In this document: in pieces, positions 5,833-8,706 of the stretch
How positions within the stretch are numbered: position 1 is the stretch's first letter
How the letters are laid out: the number at the start of each line of letters is the position of its first letter
Assembly (NCBI GenBank): GCA_020200195.1
Contig: JAIVJE010000313.1
Coordinates: 1-8,706 of the forward strand
From: Acidobacteriota bacterium
Lineage (GTDB): Bacteria > Acidobacteriota > Vicinamibacteria > Vicinamibacterales > 2-12-FULL-66-21
DNA: 8,706 nucleotides
Reading direction: 5' to 3'
Notes under the pieces: generated by a model
The model's input: the letters and a program-made list of their open reading frames with translations, nothing else
The model's database searches: none
What the model was told of the DNA's origin: nothing
Program-made: the position numbers and the translations under genes

Positions 5833-6564
5833 CTACCGTCGATCCGCTGTATAGAGGTAGACGATTCCGAGCGTCAAAGAGACTGCGCGCACGTTGGTAA
5901 ACCCTTCGGACCCGATGGCCCGGACGAACTCTGGTGGGGGTGGAAAAGCACCCACCGACGCCGGCAAGTACGAATACGCGCTCTGATGCCTTGACACGAG
6001 CCGGCCGATGAGCGGCAGCCCATAGCGGAAGTACCAGGCGTACAAAGTCTTGATCCCCGGAAGCCGCGGCTGGCCGAACTCGAGGATAGCGAGGCGGCCG
6101 CCCGGCCGCAGGACCCGTGCGATCTCGGCCAGCACGGGTTGAGGTTCGGCCACGTTTCTGATGCCGAACGCGACGGTGGCCGCGTCGCACGATCGATCGG
6201 CCAGCGGGATGCGCGCCGCATCCCCGCGTGCCAGCCGGATTCGGCCGCCCAGCCCGCCTCCCCGCACCTTGATCGCCGCGAGACGAAGCATCTCGCCCGC
6301 AAAGTCCACGCCGACAACGGACGCTCGATCGGCACGCCTCACTGTCGCGATGGCGAGATCGCCGGTCCCGGTGCAGAGGTCCACGACGCGGGAGCCGGGC
6401 GCGAGTCCCAAGGCATCCACAGCGCGATCGCGCCAGCGGCGATCCAACCCCGCGCTCAACAGGTGATTCAGCAGGTCGTACCGCGGCGCGATCGCGTCGA
6501 ACATCCCCGCGATTCGGGACGGAGTCTTGTCGACCGCGGTAGCCATCATCACCCGCGCCGCCAT
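5833..6564 (-). CDS. ubiE: Demethylmenaquinone methyltransferase UbiE/MenG
   Basis: This class I SAM-dependent methyltransferase adds the C-methyl group to the quinone ring in the last step of menaquinone synthesis. From ATG 6564 it has 243 residues, typical. Motifs are IAGMFDAIAPRYDLLNHLLSAG (18-39, the UbiE signature start), SAM motif I VVDLCTGTGDLA (60-71), GVDFAGEML (85-93), the family motif FGIRNV (133-138), RVLRPGGRLAILEF (150-163) and YSYLPASVGAFPPP (197-210). ATG 6564 overlaps the ubiX stop as TGATG, which favours it; ATG 6549 and 6546 just downstream, or GTG 6576, are alternatives and all keep the domain whole. With a ubiquinone-type name but a menaquinone context, I read it as MenG. 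It closes the quinone block; a TonB-family unit begins after an 84-nt gap. Confidence 0.94.
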   Translation of the reverse strand: MAARVMMATAVDKTPSRIAGMFDAIAPRYDLLNHLLSAGLDRRWRDRAVDALGLAPGSRVVDLCTGTGDLAIATVRRADRASVVGVDFAGEMLRLAAIKVRGGGLGGRIRLARGDAARIPLADRSCDAATVAFGIRNVAEPQPVLAEIARVLRPGGRLAILEFGQPRLPGIKTLYAWYFRYGLPLIGRLVSRHQSAYSYLPASVGAFPPPPEFVRAIGSEGFTNVRAVSLTLGIVYLYTADRR

Positions 6565-7187
6565 CACCCACGCCACGAGGGGTAGAGCGCGTGGCTGAAG
6601 CCGAGCGCTCCCAGAATCTTGCCGGCGATGAAATCCGAGAGGTCATCCAGCGTCTTCGGCATCTGATAGAACGCCGGCATCGCCGGCAGCAGCATCGCGC
6701 CGGACTCCGCACAAAGGACCATGTTCCGAAGCTGTGGCAGGCTCATCGGCGTCTCACGCGGGACGATGATCAGCGTGCGGCGCTCCTTCAACATGACGTC
6801 AGCGGCGCGCTCGACCAGGTTGCGGGACAGTCCGTGCGCGATGCCGGCAAGCGTCTTCATGGAACAGGGCACTACTACCATGGCCTCGCAGTCCTGGCTG
6901 CCGCTGGCAATCCTCGCACCCAAATCCTTGTTGCTGTACAGCGTGTACGTCCCCTGTCGAACTGGTTCGCCGTACGTTGCCGCGAGATAGTCGAACAGCT
7001 TGTCTGGGGCTGCCTTGTCGCCCAGCTCGTCGCGCAACAGCCGCTTGCCGTAGTCCGAGATGATCACCTCGAGGTGACACCCGCGCTCGAGCAACGCCGC
7101 CATCGTCCGTGTGGCGTACAGCGCACCGCTGGCGCCCGTGATCGCAATGGCGATCGATCGTCGAGCCGTCAATAGAGCCTCCGTCAT
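6564..7187 (-). CDS. ubiX: UbiX-type flavin prenyltransferase (MqnM-like by context)
   Basis: UbiX prenylates FMN to make the cofactor of UbiD-type decarboxylases; in the futalosine route the UbiX/UbiD-like pair acts after prenylation of the naphthoquinone precursor. The 207 residues carry IAITGASGALYATR (14-27, flavin phosphate loop), IISDYGKRLL (42-51), VVPCSMKTLAGIAHGLSRNL (105-124), ERAADVMLKERR (126-137) and LIIVPRETPMSLPQLRNM (139-156), all hallmark UbiX segments. ATG 7187 overlaps the ubiA stop as ATGA. A TTG at 7172 has a better ribosome site (GGAGG, 5 nt spacing) and would give a 202-residue protein starting MTARRS, also fully functional in outline. The partner UbiD/MqnL gene is not in this window. 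The longer open frame reaching up to 7730 is out-of-frame sequence of ubiA. Confidence 0.93.
   Translation of the reverse strand: MTEALLTARRSIAIAITGASGALYATRTMAALLERGCHLEVIISDYGKRLLRDELGDKAAPDKLFDYLAATYGEPVRQGTYTLYSNKDLGARIASGSQDCEAMVVVPCSMKTLAGIAHGLSRNLVERAADVMLKERRTLIIVPRETPMSLPQLRNMVLCAESGAMLLPAMPAFYQMPKTLDDLSDFIAGKILGALGFSHALYPSWRG
7178..7182 (-). promoter_or_regulatory. GGAGG that may set an internal ubiX start
   Basis: GGAGG (7182-7178, minus) lies inside the first codons of the ATG-started ubiX and 5 nt before an in-frame TTG (7172). It could direct translation from TTG instead of, or as well as, the ATG coupled to ubiA. Confidence 0.4.
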
Positions 7188-8056
7188 TTCCCGACGAACA
7201 TGGCGGCGGCCGTCGTGGCTAGGTAGAGAATCCCGACGTAGCCGTTCAGATCGAACGCCCGCTTCACTTGCGAGAGGTCGTGTTCGCGGACCAATGATTG
7301 CTCGTATGCGAGCAGTATCGCGACCCCGCCCACGCCGATGAGATAGACCCACCCGAGGTCCGCCACGGGGCCGAGTGCCGCAAGGCACGCGACCGCCACA
7401 ACGTGCATCGCGCGCGAGATGACGAGCGATCGCGCCACGCCGAATCGCACAGGGATCGACTGCAATCCGTGCGACCGGTCGAACGCCAGATCCTGGCATG
7501 CATACAACACGTCGAATCCGCCGACCCAGGCGCCGATTGCCAGGCCCAGCAGCCACGGCTCCCACCCCGACCGTCCACCCGCCGCCAGCCAGCCGCCTAC
7601 GGGTGCGACGGCCATGGCGAGACCGAGAAACAACTGCGTGTAGCTGGTGTACCGCTTCGCGAGGGAGTACCAGAAGACGATCGCCAGCGCGACCGGCGAC
7701 AGCACGAAACAGATAGTCCCCAGCTTCCATGCCGCCAGCACGAACGCTGCAGACGACACCAGCACGAACGCGCCCGCCTCGCCGCGGCCCATTACCCCAC
7801 GCGGCAGTTCGCGAGCCGCGGTTCGTGGATTGAGCGCGTCGTGGTCCGCATCAACGAGGCGATTGAAGCCCATTGCGGCGCTGCGAGCCGCGACCATGGC
7901 CACCACGATCCAGGCGAACCGCCACGTGTACTCAGCCGGGGTCGCCCACCCCAGCCGATGCGCAGCCAGCAGGGCCCCAGTCAGCGCAAACGGCAGCGCA
8001 AAGACTGAGTGGCTGAAACGGACAAAAGATGCGTACGTGTGTAAACGCGTTTTCAA
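7184..8056 (-). CDS. ubiA: UbiA-family polyprenyltransferase (MqnP/UbiA-like)
   Basis: This integral membrane enzyme should attach the polyprenyl chain to the aromatic quinone precursor. The 290 residues show the N-terminal FSHSVFALPFALTGALLA (14-31), the first Asp-rich motif NRLVDADHDALNPRTAAREL (65-84), the second DVLYACQDLAFDRSHGLQSIP (Asp182, Tyr185, Asp189, Asp193) and about eight or nine hydrophobic helices, as in UbiA. Sequence alone fits 4-hydroxybenzoate transferases; the neighbouring deaminase, UbiX and UbiE suggest the futalosine-route enzyme MqnP. The start is TTG 8056: upstream in frame a TAA (8065-8063) closes the frame, and no ATG or GTG lies before the conserved N-terminus. 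No Shine-Dalgarno is seen, because the upstream 40 nt are a repeat array. It overlaps ubiX by 4 nt. Confidence 0.92.
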   Translation of the reverse strand: MKTRLHTYASFVRFSHSVFALPFALTGALLAAHRLGWATPAEYTWRFAWIVVAMVAARSAAMGFNRLVDADHDALNPRTAARELPRGVMGRGEAGAFVLVSSAAFVLAAWKLGTICFVLSPVALAIVFWYSLAKRYTSYTQLFLGLAMAVAPVGGWLAAGGRSGWEPWLLGLAIGAWVGGFDVLYACQDLAFDRSHGLQSIPVRFGVARSLVISRAMHVVAVACLAALGPVADLGWVYLIGVGGVAILLAYEQSLVREHDLSQVKRAFDLNGYVGILYLATTAAAMFVGK

Positions 8057-8102
8057 GGTTCGTTAGGTTCGTCGGGTTCGTCAGGTTCCGTCAGGTTCAC
8101 GT
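8057..8102 (-). repeat. 9-nt tandem repeat array (about five units) between amidohydrolase and ubiA
   Basis: On the minus strand the unit is TGACGAACC. From 8102 the copies read ACGTGAACC, TGACGGAACC (one base longer), TGACGAACC, CGACGAACC, TAACGAACC. The array fills the whole gap and includes the amidohydrolase stop. It gives that gene a second in-frame TGA two codons on (8093-8091), and places TGA (8083-8081) and TAA (8065-8063) in the ubiA frame just before its TTG start. No ribosome site is visible within it. Confidence 0.85.
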
Positions 8103-8706
8103 GGCGTCGAGCCATTCGATCTGGTTCGCGCGGATTCCGCTGACCAGATATTCTTCCACATCCCGAATTCCGGCGGGAATTCGCACGGCGATCAGATCGG
8201 CGCGTTTTCCCGGTTCGATAGTCCCCAGATCCGCCCCAAACCCAAGCGCGTCGGCGCCATGGCGCGTGGCGCTCTCGAGCAGTGCGGCAGCAGGTATCGC
8301 TGGCGCCAGCGCGCGTGCGGCGGCGAGCTCGGCAAACACGTTCAAGTCCTCGACGCTCGCCAGGCTGTCGGTTCCGATCGCCACACGCACACCGGACGCG
8401 TAGAAGCGCGGCACAGGCGGATCGCCGGCCCCCGTCCACCGGTTGCTGCGCGGACACATCACAATTGTCGCATCCGCGGTCTGTAATCGCGCCAGGCCGG
8501 CGTCACTCAGCTGCACACAATGGACCGCCAGCAGCCGTTCGTGGAGCAATCCGCACTGTGCTAGATACTCGACGGGACTCGTGCCAGGTGGGTGCCACTC
8601 ACCGTTCCATGCGCCTAGCTCCTCGAGGAGTTCCCGCCACGCACCGCTGCCGTTGCGCAACAACTGCAGTTCCTCGCGCGACTCCGCCACATGTACGCTC
8701 ACGACC
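8097..8706 (-). CDS. mqnX: COG0402-type amidohydrolase, probable aminodeoxyfutalosine deaminase (C-terminal 202 residues; cut by window edge)
   Basis: The frame is open to the right edge, so the N-terminal half with the first HxH metal motif is outside. Counting from the GTG at 8702, visible motifs are VHVAES (His4 and Glu7, the mid-chain metal His and catalytic Glu), AVHCVQLSDAGL (His61), VMCPRSNRW (81-89), VAIGTDSLASVEDLNVFAELA (Asp112, metal ligand) and the closing LGTIEPGKRADLIAV. This is the pattern of the MTA/SAH-adenosine deaminase-like branch of the amidohydrolases. Some COG0402 members deaminate 6-aminodeoxyfutalosine in menaquinone synthesis. The downstream ubiA, ubiX and ubiE make that reaction the best guess here; a methylthioadenosine/S-adenosylhomocysteine or other purine deaminase remains possible. 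The gene ends in tandem stops. Confidence 0.75.
   Translation of the reverse strand, partial: VVSVHVAESREELQLLRNGSGAWRELLEELGAWNGEWHPPGTSPVEYLAQCGLLHERLLAVHCVQLSDAGLARLQTADATIVMCPRSNRWTGAGDPPVPRFYASGVRVAIGTDSLASVEDLNVFAELAAARALAPAIPAAALLESATRHGADALGFGADLGTIEPGKRADLIAVRIPAGIRDVEEYLVSGIRANQIEWLDAT

Noticed and set aside
4987..5994. A 335-codon plus-strand open frame across the TonB-like gene and the gap to ubiE
   Set aside because: It is Arg/His-rich with no domain signal, antisense to well-supported genes, and spans a promoter region.
7188..7730. N-terminal extension of the ubiX open frame
   Set aside because: The added residues are the other reading frame of ubiA, with Arg-rich nonsense composition; UbiX homology begins only after the ATG at 7187.
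8053..8457. Minus-strand frame ending in an Asp-Glu-Pro repeat (EPDEPDEP)
   Set aside because: It is a shadow of the amidohydrolase that reads through the 9-nt DNA repeat; the peptide repeat is a by-product of the DNA array.

Overview
This is a GC-rich, tightly packed stretch of bacterial core genome in which every gene I can support lies on the minus strand, so transcription runs from position 8706 towards 1. The gene content points to a diderm bacterium (TonB-family energy transducer) that respires with menaquinone (UbiA/UbiX/UbiE-type genes beside a deaminase of the aminofutalosine type). Taken together, the gene order, the N-terminus of the TonB-like protein and the GTG/TTG starts make me favour Acidobacteriota, possibly the Vicinamibacteria side. 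That is an inference from memory and I have not checked it by search.

In transcription order, region A (8706-5833) is a quinone block: the C-terminal part of a COG0402 amidohydrolase (probable aminodeoxyfutalosine deaminase, mqnX-like), a UbiA-family prenyltransferase, a UbiX-type flavin prenyltransferase and the UbiE/MenG methyltransferase. The first two are separated by a 9-nt tandem-repeat array. The remaining junctions overlap by 4 nt or 1 nt. Region B (5832-4703) has a TATAAT promoter-like site, a TonB-family protein, and a 34-residue one-helix membrane peptide that overlaps the TonB stop by ATGA. Region C (4701-1275) is miaA-hfq-deoB-dgt: tRNA modification, RNA chaperone, phosphopentomutase and a dNTP triphosphohydrolase. 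Region D (1274-1) has a second TATAAT site and then yceD (DUF177)-rpmF-plsX, the familiar ribosomal protein L32/phospholipid initiation operon. plsX runs off the left edge.

Functionally, region A makes and finishes menaquinone for respiration, and proton motive force would power the TonB protein of region B. In region C, Dgt would release deoxynucleosides from dNTPs. After phosphorolysis, DeoB would pass the deoxyribose-1-phosphate into central metabolism. Region D links ribosome assembly to membrane lipid synthesis.

No RNA genes, mobile elements, CRISPR arrays or broken genes are visible, and no gene-free stretch exceeds 90 bases. I found no clear new defence or mobile system. The items most worth a second look are the coupled 34-aa membrane peptide, the strongly altered distal face of Hfq, the repeat array upstream of ubiA, the near-identical TATAAT sites of two operons, and the Ser in place of the phospho-acceptor Thr in DeoB.
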